Part shown: piece after piece, positions 1 through 9,581 of the stretch
How positions within the stretch are numbered: the stretch's first letter is position 1
Layout of the letters: every line of letters starts with the position of its first letter
NCBI RefSeq assembly: GCF_964355755.1
Contig: NC_092679.1
Coordinates: 9,364,001 to 9,428,000, forward strand
Direction of reading: 5' to 3'
DNA from: Antedon mediterranea
Lineage: Eukaryota > Echinodermata > Crinoidea > Comatulida > Antedonidae
DNA length: 64,000 bases
Position numbers and translations under genes: made by a program
The notes under the pieces: model-generated
Database searches by the model: none
What the model saw: the letters and a program-made list of their open reading frames with translations, nothing else
Told to the model about the DNA's origin: nothing

Positions 1-120
1 ATGTTTTTGTGTGAAATGTTTTATCGAAATGCTCAAAATGGTCTAAAACGGTTTCTAATGTGATTTCAAGCACTTTGATGTTTTTGTGTAACCAAGTTTT
101 TCGAAAATCACAAAATTGTC

Positions 121-207
121 TAAAACGTCTCCAAATGCGATTTGAAGCTATTCTGTACTCTTTGATGTTTTTATGTTAACAAGTTTTTCGAAAATCACAA
201 AATGGTC
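121..207 (+). repeat. Representative 87-bp monomer (5-T form, 'GTAC' subtype)
   Basis: This example is counted from the T of TAAAACGTCTCC to the C of the next GGTC; the following unit begins at 208 and the one after at 295, so the period is 87 bp. It carries the CTGTACTCTTTGATG middle, a GTTAAC at 175-180 (HpaI site) and the dyad TTTTCGAAAA at 185-194, which contains TTCGAA (BstBI site). The run before CG has five T. The 87-bp length is a multiple of three, so consecutive 87-bp units keep one reading frame for short distances. Confidence 0.95.
185..194. other. TTTTCGAAAA dyad, example of a per-monomer palindrome
   Basis: This is a 10-bp perfect inverted repeat centred on CG, flanked by T on the left and by TCACAAAA on the right. 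It is present in most monomers. Common decay forms are TTTTTGAAAA and the cassette form TATCGAAATG. Short dyads are reported in several centromeric satellites, but whether any protein binds here cannot be told from sequence. Confidence 0.8.
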
Positions 208-342
208 TAAAACGTCTCCAAATGCGATTTTAAGCTATTCTAAGCACTTTGGTGTTTTTATGTTAACAAGTTTTTTTGAAATCACAAAATGGTCTAAAAC
301 GTCTCTAAATGAGATTTGAAGCTTTTCTGTACATTTTGATGT

Positions 343-1222
343 TTTTATGTTAACAAGTTTTTTCGAAAATCACAAAATGGTCTAAAATGTCTCCAAATGC
401 GATTTGAAGCTATTCTAAGCACTTTGGTGTTTTTATGGAAACAATTTTTTTCGAAAATCACAAAATGGTCTAAAACGTCTCCAAATGTGATTTGAAGCTA
501 TTCTGTACACTTTGATGTTTTTATGTTAGCAAGTTTTTTCGAAATTCACAAAATGGTCTAAAACGTCTACAAATGCGATTTGAAGCTAATCTGTACACTT
601 TGATGTTTTTATGTTAACAAGTTTTTTCGAAAATCACAAAAGGGTCTAAAATGTCTGTAAATGCGATTTGAAGCTATTTAAAGCACTTTGGTGTTTTTAG
701 GTTAACAAGTTTTTTCGAAAATCACAAAATGGTCTAAAACGTCTACAAATGCGATTTGAAGCTATTCTAAGCACTTTTGTGTTTTTATGTTAACAAGTTT
801 TTTCGAAAATCACAAAATGGTCTAAAATGTCTCCAAATGCGATTTGAAGCTATTCTAAGCACTTTGGTGTTTTTATGGAAACAATTTTTTTCGAAAATCA
901 CAAAATGGTCTAAAACGTCTCCAAATGTGATTTGAAGCTATTCTGTACACTTTGATGTTTTTATGTTAGCAAGTTTTTTCGAAAATCACAAAATGGTCTA
1001 AAACGTCTACAAATGCGATTTGAAGCTAATCTGTACACTTTGATGTTTTTATGTTAACAAGTTTTTTCGAAAATCACAAAAGGGTCTAAAATGTCTGTAA
1101 ATGCGATTTGAAGCTATTTAAAGCACTTTGGTGTTTTTAGATTAACAAGTTTTTTCGAAAATCACAAAATGGTCTAAAACGTCTACAAATGCGATTTGAA
1201 GCTATTCTAAGCACTTTTGTGT
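343..1222 (+). repeat. 440-bp pentamer tandem duplication inside the first block
   Basis: Sequence at about 343-782 repeats at 783-1222 with an offset of 440 bp, exactly five 88-bp units. Each copy holds, in order, the TATGGAAACAA unit, the ATGTGATTTG/GTTAGCAAG unit, the CTACAAATG/CTAATCTG unit, the AAAAGGGTC/CTGTAAATG unit with TTTAAAGCAC, and a CTACAAATG/CACTTTTGTG unit. Observed differences include GAAATTCAC versus GAAAATCAC and TTTTTAGGTTAAC versus TTTTTAGATTAAC. The same 440-bp step separates the 1,040-bp from the 1,480-bp beta blocks, and the same doubled pentamer is visible at 42,241/42,681. Confidence 0.85.
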
Positions 1223-1789
1223 TTTTATGTTAACAAGTTTTTTCGAAAATCACAAAATGGTCTAAAACGTCTCCAAATGCGATTTGAAGCTATTTTAAGC
1301 ACTTTGGTGTTTTTATGTTACCAAGTTTTTTCGAAAATCACAAAATGGTCTAAAATGTCTCTAATAGCGATTTTAAGCTATTCTGTACACTTTGATGTTT
1401 TTATGTTAACAAGTTTTTCGAAAATCACAAAATGGTCTAAAACGTCTCCAAATGCGATTTTAAGCTATTCTAAGCACTTTGGTGTTTTTATGTTAACAAG
1501 TTTTTTTGAAAATCACAAAATGGTCTAAAACGTCTCTAAATGCGATTTGAAGCTTTTCTGTACACTTTGATGTTTTTATGTTAACAACTTTTTTCGAAAA
1601 TCACAAAATGGTCTAAAATGTCTCCAAATGCGATTTGAAGCTATTCTAAGCACTTTGGTGTTTTTATGGAAACAATTTTTTTCGAAAATCACAAAATGGT
1701 CTAAAACGTCTCCAATAGCGATTTGAAGCTTTTCTGTACACTTTGGTGTTTTTATGTTAACAAGTTTTTTCGAAAATCACAAAATGGTC

Positions 1790-1877
1790 TAAAACGTCTC
1801 CAAATGCGATTTGAAGCTAATCTGTACACTTTGATGTTTTTATGTTAACAAGTTTTTTCGAAAATCACAAAATGGTC
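1790..1877 (+). repeat. Representative 88-bp monomer (6-T form)
   Basis: This unit runs from TAAAACGTCTCC at 1790 to the base before the next TAAAACG at 1878. It differs from the 87-bp form mainly by six rather than five T before CGAAAA. It belongs to the sub-variant with GAAGCTAATCTG in place of GAAGCTATTCTG, which recurs at a fixed place in many alpha blocks. Other frequent variants are GAAGCTTTTCTG (adds a HindIII site), CCAATAGCG for CCAAATGCG, and TATGGAAACAA for TATGTTAACAA. Confidence 0.93.
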
Positions 1878-2316
1878 TAAAACGTTTCCAAATGCGATTT
1901 GAAGCTTTTCTTTACACTTTGGTGTTTTTATGTTAACAAGTTTTTTCGAAAATCACAAAATGGTCTAAAACGTCTCCAAATGCGATTTGAAGCTATTCTG
2001 TACACTTTGATGTTTTTATGTTAACAAGTTTTTTCGAAGATCACAAAATGGTCTAAAACGTCTACAAATGCAATTTGAAGCTATTCTAAGCACTTTTGTG
2101 TTTTTATGTTAACAAGTTTTTTCGAAAATCACAAAATGGTCTAAAACGTCTGCAAATGCGATTTTAAACTATTCTTAGCACATTGGTGTTTTTATTTAAA
2201 CAAATTTTTTCGAAACTCACAAAATGGTCTAAAACGTCTCCAAATGCGATTTGAAGCTATTTTAAGCACTTTGGTGTTTTTGTGTTAACAAGTTTTTCGA
2301 AATGCTCAAAATGGTC

Positions 2317-2481
2317 TAAAACGTTTTTAAACACGATATTAAGCTATTTTGTGCTCTTTGGTGTTTTTTTGTGAAAAGTTTTAGCAAAATGCTCAAAATG
2401 GTCTAAAACGATTTCTAATGTGATTTTAAGCACTTTGATGTTTTTATGTTAACTAGTTTTTTCGAAAATCACAAAATGGTC
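2317..2481 (+). repeat. Cassette 2 type copy: paralogue of cassette 1
   Basis: This cassette has two monomers: 2317-2403 (87 bp, TTTTTAAACACGATATT, TGTGCTCTTTGGTG, TTTTTTTGTGAAAAGTTTTAG) and 2404-2481 (78 bp, ATTTCTAATGTGATTTTAAGC, ending in the GTTAACTAG variant). It matches cassette 1 units two and three base for base in many diagnostic places, including the same 10-bp shortening. I count 20 copies, with ACACGATATT at 2331, 5892, 8412, 12148, 16387, 19509, 25052, 27561, 31111, 31451, 33709, 37435, 41160, 44798, 48523, 53810, 57360, 57700, 59958 and 63684. It occurs only in the longer blocks and is usually followed by a monomer with TATTTTAAGCACTTA(A/G)GTGC. Confidence 0.92.
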
Positions 2482-2919
2482 TAAAACGTCTCCAAATGCG
2501 ATTTGAAGCTATTTTAAGCACTTAGGTGCTTTTGTGTAACCAAGTTTTTTAGAAAATCACAAAAGGGTCTAAAATGTCTCCAAATGTGATTTGAAGCTAT
2601 TTTAAGCACTTTGGTGTTTTTGTGTTAACAAGTTTTTCGGAAATCACAAAATTGTCTAAAACGTCTCCAAATGCGATTTGAAGCTATTCTGTACACTTTG
2701 ATGTTTTTATGTTAACAAGTTTTTTAGAAAATCACAAAATGGTCTAAAACATCTCCAAATGCGATTTAAAGCTATTTTAAGCACTTTGGTGTTTTTATGT
2801 TAACAAGTTTTTTCGAAAATCACAAAATGGTCTAAAACGTCTCCAAATGCGATTTGAAGCTATTTTAAGCACTTGGGTGTTTTTGTGTTAACAAGTTTTT
2901 CGAAATGCTCAAAATGGTC

Positions 2920-3170
2920 TAAAACGTTTCCAAATGCGATTTGAAGCTATTCTGTACACTTTGATGTTTTGTGTGAAAATTTTCTGTCGAAATGCTCAAA
3001 ATGGTCAAAAACGTTTTTAAATACGATATTAAGCTACTTTGTGCTCTTTGATGTTTTTGTGTGAAATGTTTTATCGAAATGCTCAAAATGGTCTAAAACG
3101 GTTTCTAATGTGATTTCAAGCACTTTGATGTTTTTGTGTAACCAAGTTTTTCGAAAATCACAAAATTGTC
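2920..3170 (+). repeat. Cassette 1 type copy: divergent three-monomer block marker
   Basis: This cassette has three diverged monomers: 2920-3006 (87 bp, ends TTTTGTGTGAAAATTTTC then CGAAATGCTC), 3007-3093 (87 bp, TTTTTAAATACGATATT and TGTGCTCTTTGATG) and 3094-3170 (77 bp, TTTCTAATGTGATTTCAAGC). Using the G of GTGAAATGTTTTATCG as anchor, I find it 43 times: 11, 3061, 4451, 6622, 9142, 10710, 12878, 13656, 14345, 14947, 17117, 18157, 20239, 21279, 21704, 23272, 24050, 25782, 26559, 28291, 29068, 30021, 32181, 34439, 36007, 38165, 38943, 39720, 41890, 43370, 45528, 46306, 47083, 49253, 49765, 51245, 52105, 54540, 55317, 56270, 58430, 60688, 62256. The first copy is cut by the window start. Two forms exist upstream of the anchor, TTTTCTGTCGAAATG and TTTTCTTTCGAAATG; the second is found only at 12 anchors. 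Confidence 0.93.
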
Positions 3171-4450
3171 TAAAACGTCTCCAAATGCGATTTGAAGCTA
3201 TTCTGTACTCTTTGATGTTTTTATGTTAACAAGTTTTTCGAAAATCACAAAATGGTCTAAAACGTCTCCAAATGCGATTTTAAGCTATTCTAAGCACTTT
3301 GGTGTTTTTATGTTAACAAGTTTTTTTGAAATCACAAAATGGTCTAAAACGTCTCTAAATGAGATTTGAAGCTTTTCTGTACATTTTGATGTTTTTATGT
3401 TAACAAGTTTTTTCGAAAATCACAAAATGGTCTAAAATGTCTCCAAATGCGATTTGAAGCTATTCTAAGCACTTTGGTGTTTTTATGGAAACAATTTTTT
3501 TCGAAAATCACAAAATGGTCTAAAACGTCTCCAAATGTGATTTGAAGCTATTCTGTACACTTTGATGTTTTTATGTTAACAAGTTTTTCGAAAATCACAA
3601 AATGGTCTAAAACGTCTCCAAATGCGATTTTAAGCTATTCTAAGCACTTTGGTGTTTTTATGTTAACAAGTTTTTTCGAAAATCACAAAATGGTCTAAAA
3701 CGTCTACAAATGCGATTTGAAGCTATTCTAAGCACTTTTGTGTTTTTATGTTAACAAGTTTTTTTGAAAATCACAAAATGGTCTAAAACGTCTCTAAATG
3801 CGATTTGAAGCTTTTCTGTACACTTTGATGTTTTTATGTTAACAACTTTTTTCGAAAATCACAAAATGGTCTAAAACGTCTCCAATAGCGATTTTAAGCT
3901 ATTCTGTACACTTTGATGTTTTTATGTTAACAAGTTTTTCGAAAATCACAAAATGGTCTAAAACGTCTCCAAATGCGATTTTAAGCTATTCTAAGCACTT
4001 TGGTGTTTTTATGTTAACAAGTTTTTTTGAAAATCACAAAATGGTCTAAAACGTCTCTAAATCCGATTTGAAGCTTTTCTGTACACTTTGATGTTTTTAT
4101 GTTAACAACTTTTTTCGAAAATCACAAAATGGTCTAAAATGTCTCCAAATGCGATTTGAAGCTATTCTAAGCACTTTTGTGTTTTTATGTTAACAAGTTT
4201 TTTCGAAAATCACAAAATGGTCTAAAACGTCTCCAAATGCGATTTGAAGCTATTTTAAGCACTTTGGTGTTTTTGTGTTAACAAGTTTTTCGAAAATCAC
4301 AAAATGGTCTAAAACGTTTCCAAATGCGATTTGAAGCTATTCTGTACACTTTGATGTTTTGTGTGAAAATTTTCTTTCGAAATGCTCAAAATGGTCAAAA
4401 ACGTTTTTAAATACGATATTAAGCTACTTTGTGCTCTTTGATGTTTTTGT
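3061..4450 (+). repeat. 1,390-bp block without cassette 2
   Basis: The block starts with the GTACTC form after cassette 1 and contains the ATGAGATTTG and TATGGAAACAA units. It then switches at about 3,578 to alpha-like units (CCAATAGCG, AACAACTTTTTT, and an ATCCGATTTG seen only here). It closes with the TTTTCTTTCGAAATG form of cassette 1. It has no cassette 2. The mosaic order suggests a recombinant between beta and alpha blocks. Confidence 0.8.
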
Positions 4451-4541
4451 GTGAAATGTTTTATCGAAATGCTCAAAATGGTCTAAAACGGTTTCTAATG
4501 TGATTTCAAGCACTTTGATGTTTTTGTGTAACCAAGTTTTT

Positions 4542-7061
4542 CGAAAATCACAAAATTGTCTAAAACGTCTCCAAATGCGATTTGAAGCTATTCTGTACAC
4601 TTTGATGTTTTTATGTTAACAAGTTTTTCGAAAATCACAAAATGGTCTAAAACGTCTCCAAATGCGATTTGAAGCTATTCTGTAAACTTTGATGTTTTTA
4701 TGTTAACAAGTTTTTCGAAAATCACAAAATGGTCTAAAACGTCTCTAAATGCGATTTGAAGCTTTTCTGTACACTTTGATGTTTTTATGTTAACAACTTT
4801 TTTCGAAAATCACAAAATGGTCTAAAATGTCTCCAAATGCGATTTGAAGCTATTCTAAGCACTTTGATGTTTTTATGTTACCAAGTTTTTTCGAAAATCA
4901 CAAAATGGTCTAAAACGTCTCCAATAGCGATTTTAAGCTATTCTGTACACTTTGATGTTTTTATGTTTAACAAGTTTTTCGAAAATCACAAAATGGTCTA
5001 AAACGTCTCCAAATGCGATTTTAAGCTATTCTAAGCACTTTGGTGTTTTTATGTTAACAAGTTTTTTTGAAAATCACAAAATGGTCTAAAACGTCTCTAA
5101 ATGCGATTTGAAGCTTTTCTGTACACTTTGATGTTTTTATGTTAACAACTTTTTTCGAAAATCACAAAATGGTCTAAAATGTCTCCAAATGCGATTTGAA
5201 GCTATTCTAAGCACTTTGGTGTTTTTATGGAAACAATTTTTTTCGAAAATCACAAAATGGTCTAAAACGTCTCCAATAGCGATTTGAAGCTTTTCTGTAC
5301 ACTTTGGTGTTTTTATGTTAACAAGTTTTTTCGAAAATCACAAAATGGTCTAAAACGTCTCCAAATGCGATTTGAAGCTAATCTGTACACTTTGATGTTT
5401 TTATGTTAACAAGTTTTTTCGAAAATCACAAAATGGTCTAAAACGTTTCCAAATGCGATTTGAAGCTTTTCTTTACACTTTGGTGTTTTTATGTTAACAA
5501 GTTTTTTCGAAAATCACAAAATGGTCTAAAACGTCTCCAAATGCGATTTGAAGCTATTCTGTACACTTTGATGTTTTTATGTTAACAAGTTTTTTCGAAG
5601 ATCACAAAATGGTCTAAAACGTCTACAAATGCAATTTGAAGCTATTCTAAGCACTTTTGTGTTTTTATGTTAACAAGTTTTTTCGAAAATCACAAAATGG
5701 TCTAAAACGTCTGCAAATGCGATTTTAAACTATTCTTAGCACATGGGTGTTTTTATTTAAACAAATTTTTTCGAAACTCACAAAATGGTCTAAAACGTCT
5801 CCAAATGCGATTTGAAGCTATTTTAAGCACTTTGGTGTTTTTGTGTTAACAAGTTTTTCGAAATGCTCAAAATGGTCTAAAACGTTTTTAAACACGATAT
5901 TAAGCTATTTTGTGCTCTTTGGTGTTTTTTTGTGAAAAGTTTTAGCAAAATGCTCAAAATGGTCTAAAACGATTTCTAATGTGATTTTAAGCACTTTGAT
6001 GTTTTTATGTTAACTAGTTTTTTCGAAAATCACAAAATGGTCTAAAACGTCTCCAAATGCGATTTGAAGCTATTTTAAGCACTTAAGTGCTTTTGTGTAA
6101 CCAAGTTTTTTTGAAAATCACAAAAGGGTCTAAAATGTCTCCAAATGTGATTTGAAGCTATTTTAAGCACTTTGGTGTTTTTGTGTTAACAAGTTTTTCG
6201 GAAATCACCAAATTGTCTAAAACGTCTCCAAATGCGATTTGAAGCTATTCTGTACACTTTGATGTTTTTATGTTAACAAGTTTTTTAGAAAATCACAAAA
6301 TGGTCTAAAACATCTCCAAATGCGATTTAAAGCTATTTTAAGCACTTTGGTGTTTTTATGTTAACAAGTTTTTTCGAAAATCACAAAATGGTCTAAAACG
6401 TCTCCAAATGCGATTTGAAGCTATTTTAAGCACTTTGGTGTTTTTGTGTTAACAAGTTTTTCGAAATGCTCAAAATGGTCTAAAACGTTTCCAAATGCGA
6501 TTTGAAGCTATTCTGTACACTTTGATGTTTTGTGTGAAAATTTTCTGTCGAAATGCTCAAAATGGTCAAAAACGTTTTTAAATACGATATTAAGCTACTT
6601 TGTGCTCTTTGATGTTTTTGTGTGAAATGTTTTATCGAAATGCTCAAAATGGTCTAAAACGGTTTCTAATGTGATTTCAAGCACTTTGATGTTTTTGTGT
6701 AACCAAGTTTTTCGAAAATCACAAAATTGTCTAAAACGTCTCCAAATGCGATTTGAAGCTATTCTGTACTCTTTGATGTTTTTATGTTAACAAGTTTTTC
6801 GAAAATCACAAAATGGTCTAAAACGTCTCCAAATGCGATTTTAAGCTATTCTAAGCACTTTGGTGTTTTTATGTTAACAAGTTTTTTTGAAATCACAAAA
6901 TGGTCTAAAACGTCTCTAAATGAGATTTGAAGCTTTTCTGTACATTTTGATGTTTTTATGTTAACAAGTTTTTTCGAAAATCACAAAATGGTCTAAAATG
7001 TCTCCAAATGCGATTTGAAGCTATTCTAAGCACTTTGGTGTTTTTATGGAAACAATTTTTT
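4542..7061 (+). repeat. 2.52-kb tandem duplication, copy A
   Basis: This copy is repeated immediately downstream with offset 2,520 bp (2,521 before an extra T at about 4,966 in this copy). It contains cassette 2 at 5892 and cassette 1 anchored at 6622, so the duplication crosses a block boundary. Long stretches such as 5,221-6,060 versus 7,741-8,580 look identical by eye. The join falls in an ATCACAAAATTG monomer core. Confidence 0.88.
6077..6092. other. 16-bp perfect palindrome centred on TTAA
   Basis: AAGCACTTAAGTGCTT reads the same on both strands. It lies in the monomer after cassette 2. Six of the 20 such monomers have this perfect form (about 6,077, 8,597, 16,571, 19,692, 33,893 and 60,140); the other 14 read CACTTAGGTGC, one base off symmetry. 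No function can be assigned. Confidence 0.85.
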
Positions 7062-9581
7062 TCGAAAATCACAAAATTGTCTAAAACGTCTCCAAATGCG
7101 ATTTGAAGCTATTCTGTACACTTTGATGTTTTTATGTTAACAAGTTTTTCGAAAATCACAAAATGGTCTAAAACGTCTCCAAATGCGATTTGAAGCTATT
7201 CTGTAAACTTTGATGTTTTTATGTTAACAAGTTTTTCGAAAATCACAAAATGGTCTAAAACGTCTCTAAATGCGATTTGAAGCTTTTCTGTACACTTTGA
7301 TGTTTTTATGTTAACAACTTTTTTCGAAAATCACAAAATGGTCTAAAATGTCTCCAAATGCGATTTGAAGCTATTCTAAGCACTTTGATGTTTTTATGTT
7401 ACCAAGTTTTTTCGAAAATCACAAAATGGTCTAAAACGTCTCCAATAGCGATTTTAAGCTATTCTGTACACTTTGATGTTTTTATGTTAACAAGTTTTTC
7501 GAAAATCACAAAATGGTCTAAAACGTCTCCAAATGCGATTTTAAGCTATTCTAAGCACTTTGGTGTTTTTATGTTAACAAGTTTTTTTGAAAATCACAAA
7601 ATGGTCTAAAACGTCTCTAAATGCGATTTGAAGCTTTTCTGTACACTTTGATGTTTTTATGTTAACAACTTTTTTCGAAAATCACAAAATGGTCTAAAAT
7701 GTCTCCAAATGCGATTTGAAGCTATTCTAAGCACTTTGGTGTTTTTATGGAAACAATTTTTTTCGAAAATCACAAAATGGTCTAAAACGTCTCCAATAGC
7801 GATTTGAAGCTTTTCTGTACACTTTGGTGTTTTTATGTTAACAAGTTTTTTCGAAAATCACAAAATGGTCTAAAACGTCTCCAAATGCGATTTGAAGCTA
7901 ATCTGTACACTTTGATGTTTTTATGTTAACAAGTTTTTTCGAAAATCACAAAATGGTCTAAAACGTTTCCAAATGCGATTTGAAGCTTTTCTTTACACTT
8001 TGGTGTTTTTATGTTAACAAGTTTTTTCGAAAATCACAAAATGGTCTAAAACGTCTCCAAATGCGATTTGAAGCTATTCTGTACACTTTGATGTTTTTAT
8101 GTTAACAAGTTTTTTCGAAGATCACAAAATGGTCTAAAACGTCTACAAATGCAATTTGAAGCTATTCTAAGCACTTTTGTGTTTTTATGTTAACAAGTTT
8201 TTTCGAAAATCACAAAATGGTCTAAAACGTCTGCAAATGCGATTTTAAACTATTCTTAGCACATGGGTGTTTTTATTTAAACAAATTTTTTCGAAACTCA
8301 CAAAATGGTCTAAAACGTCTCCAAATGCGATTTGAAGCTATTTTAAGCACTTTGGTGTTTTTGTGTTAACAAGTTTTTCGAAATGCTCAAAATGGTCTAA
8401 AACGTTTTTAAACACGATATTAAGCTATTTTGTGCTCTTTGGTGTTTTTTTGTGAAAAGTTTTAGCAAAATGCTCAAAATGGTCTAAAACGATTTCTAAT
8501 GTGATTTTAAGCACTTTGATGTTTTTATGTTAACTAGTTTTTTCGAAAATCACAAAATGGTCTAAAACGTCTCCAAATGCGATTTGAAGCTATTTTAAGC
8601 ACTTAAGTGCTTTTGTGTAACCAAGTTATTTTGAAAATCACAAAAGGGTCTAAAATGTCTCCAAATGTGATTTGAAGCTATTTTAAGCACTTTGGTGTTT
8701 TTGTGTTAACAAGTTTTTCGGAAATCACCAAATTGTCTAAAACGTCTCCAAATGCGATTTGAAGCTATTCTGTACACTTTGATGTTTTTATGTTAACAAG
8801 TTTTTTAGAAAATCACAAAATGGTCTAAAACATCTCCAAATGCGATTTAAAGCTATTTTAAGCACTTTGGTGTTTTTATGTTAACAAGTTTTTTCGAAAA
8901 TCACAAAATGGTCTAAAACGTCTCCAAATGCGATTTGAAGCTATTTTAAGCACTTTGGTGTTTTTGTGTTAACAAGTTTTTCGAAATGCTCAAAATGGTC
9001 TAAAACGTTTCCAAATGCGATTTGAAGCTATTCTGTACACTTTGATGTTTTGTGTGAAAATTTTCTGTCGAAATGCTCAAAATGGTCAAAAACGTTTTTA
9101 AATACGATATTAAGCTACTTTGTGCTCTTTGATGTTTTTGTGTGAAATGTTTTATCGAAATGCTCAAAATGGTCTAAAACGGTTTCTAATGTGATTTCAA
9201 GCACTTTGATGTTTTTGTGTAACCAAGTTTTTCGAAAATCACAAAATTGTCTAAAACGTCTCTAAATGCGATTTGAAGCTATTCTGTACTCTTTGATGTT
9301 TTTATGTTAACAAGTTTTTCGAAAATCACAAAATGGTCTAAAACGTCTCCAAATGCGATTTTAAGCTATTCTAAGCACTTTGGTGTTTTTATGTTAACAA
9401 GTTTTTTTGAAATCACAAAATGGTCTAAAACGTCTCTAAATGAGATTTGAAGCTTTTCTGTACATTTTGATGTTTTTATGTTAACAAGTTTTTTCGAAAA
9501 TCACAAAATGGTCTAAAATGTCTCCAAATGCGATTTGAAGCTATTCTAAGCACTTTGGTGTTTTTATGGAAACAATTTTTT
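7062..9581 (+). repeat. 2.52-kb tandem duplication, copy B
   Basis: This is the second copy of the preceding unit. Differences I can see are AAGTTATTTT at about 8,626 where copy A has AAGTTTTTTT, and TCTCTAAATGCG at about 9,261 where copy A has TCTCCAAATGCG. The homology ends near 9,590, where ACAAAATTG in copy A's continuation becomes ACAAAATGG. Low divergence marks this as a recent event. Confidence 0.88.

Larger units (their letters stand above)
1..3060 (+). repeat. First block (3,050 bp anchor to anchor), beta/alpha hybrid
   Basis: The block runs from anchor 11 to anchor 3061. Its first part is beta-like: GTACTC after cassette 1, then the ATGAGATTTG, TATGGAAACAA, TATGTTAGCAAG and TTTAAAGCAC monomers. 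Its second part is alpha-like: CCAATAGCG units, CTTTTCTTTACAC, CGAAGATCAC, a TTTATTTAAACAAA unit, then cassette 2 at 2317. Positions 1-527 repeat at 3051-3577 with offset 3,050, after which the two copies diverge. It is the longest block in the window. Confidence 0.85.

Noticed and set aside
60-110. Rho-independent terminators at T runs
   Set aside because: T runs recur in every monomer as part of the satellite and no GC-rich hairpin precedes them.
1217-1528. 103-codon open frame
   Set aside because: It has the same origin as the 83-codon frames, with one more satellite unit at its start. There is no sign of selection for protein.
7358-7609. Recurrent 83-codon open frame, also at 15333, 18456, 32831, 40106, 47469 and 59080
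   Set aside because: It is pure satellite. The frame stays open only where two consecutive units read GATTTTAAGC, because the usual GATTTGAAGC puts a TGA stop in that frame, and where 87-bp units keep phase. The peptide just repeats a 29-residue pattern, and no ribosome site, promoter or domain is seen.
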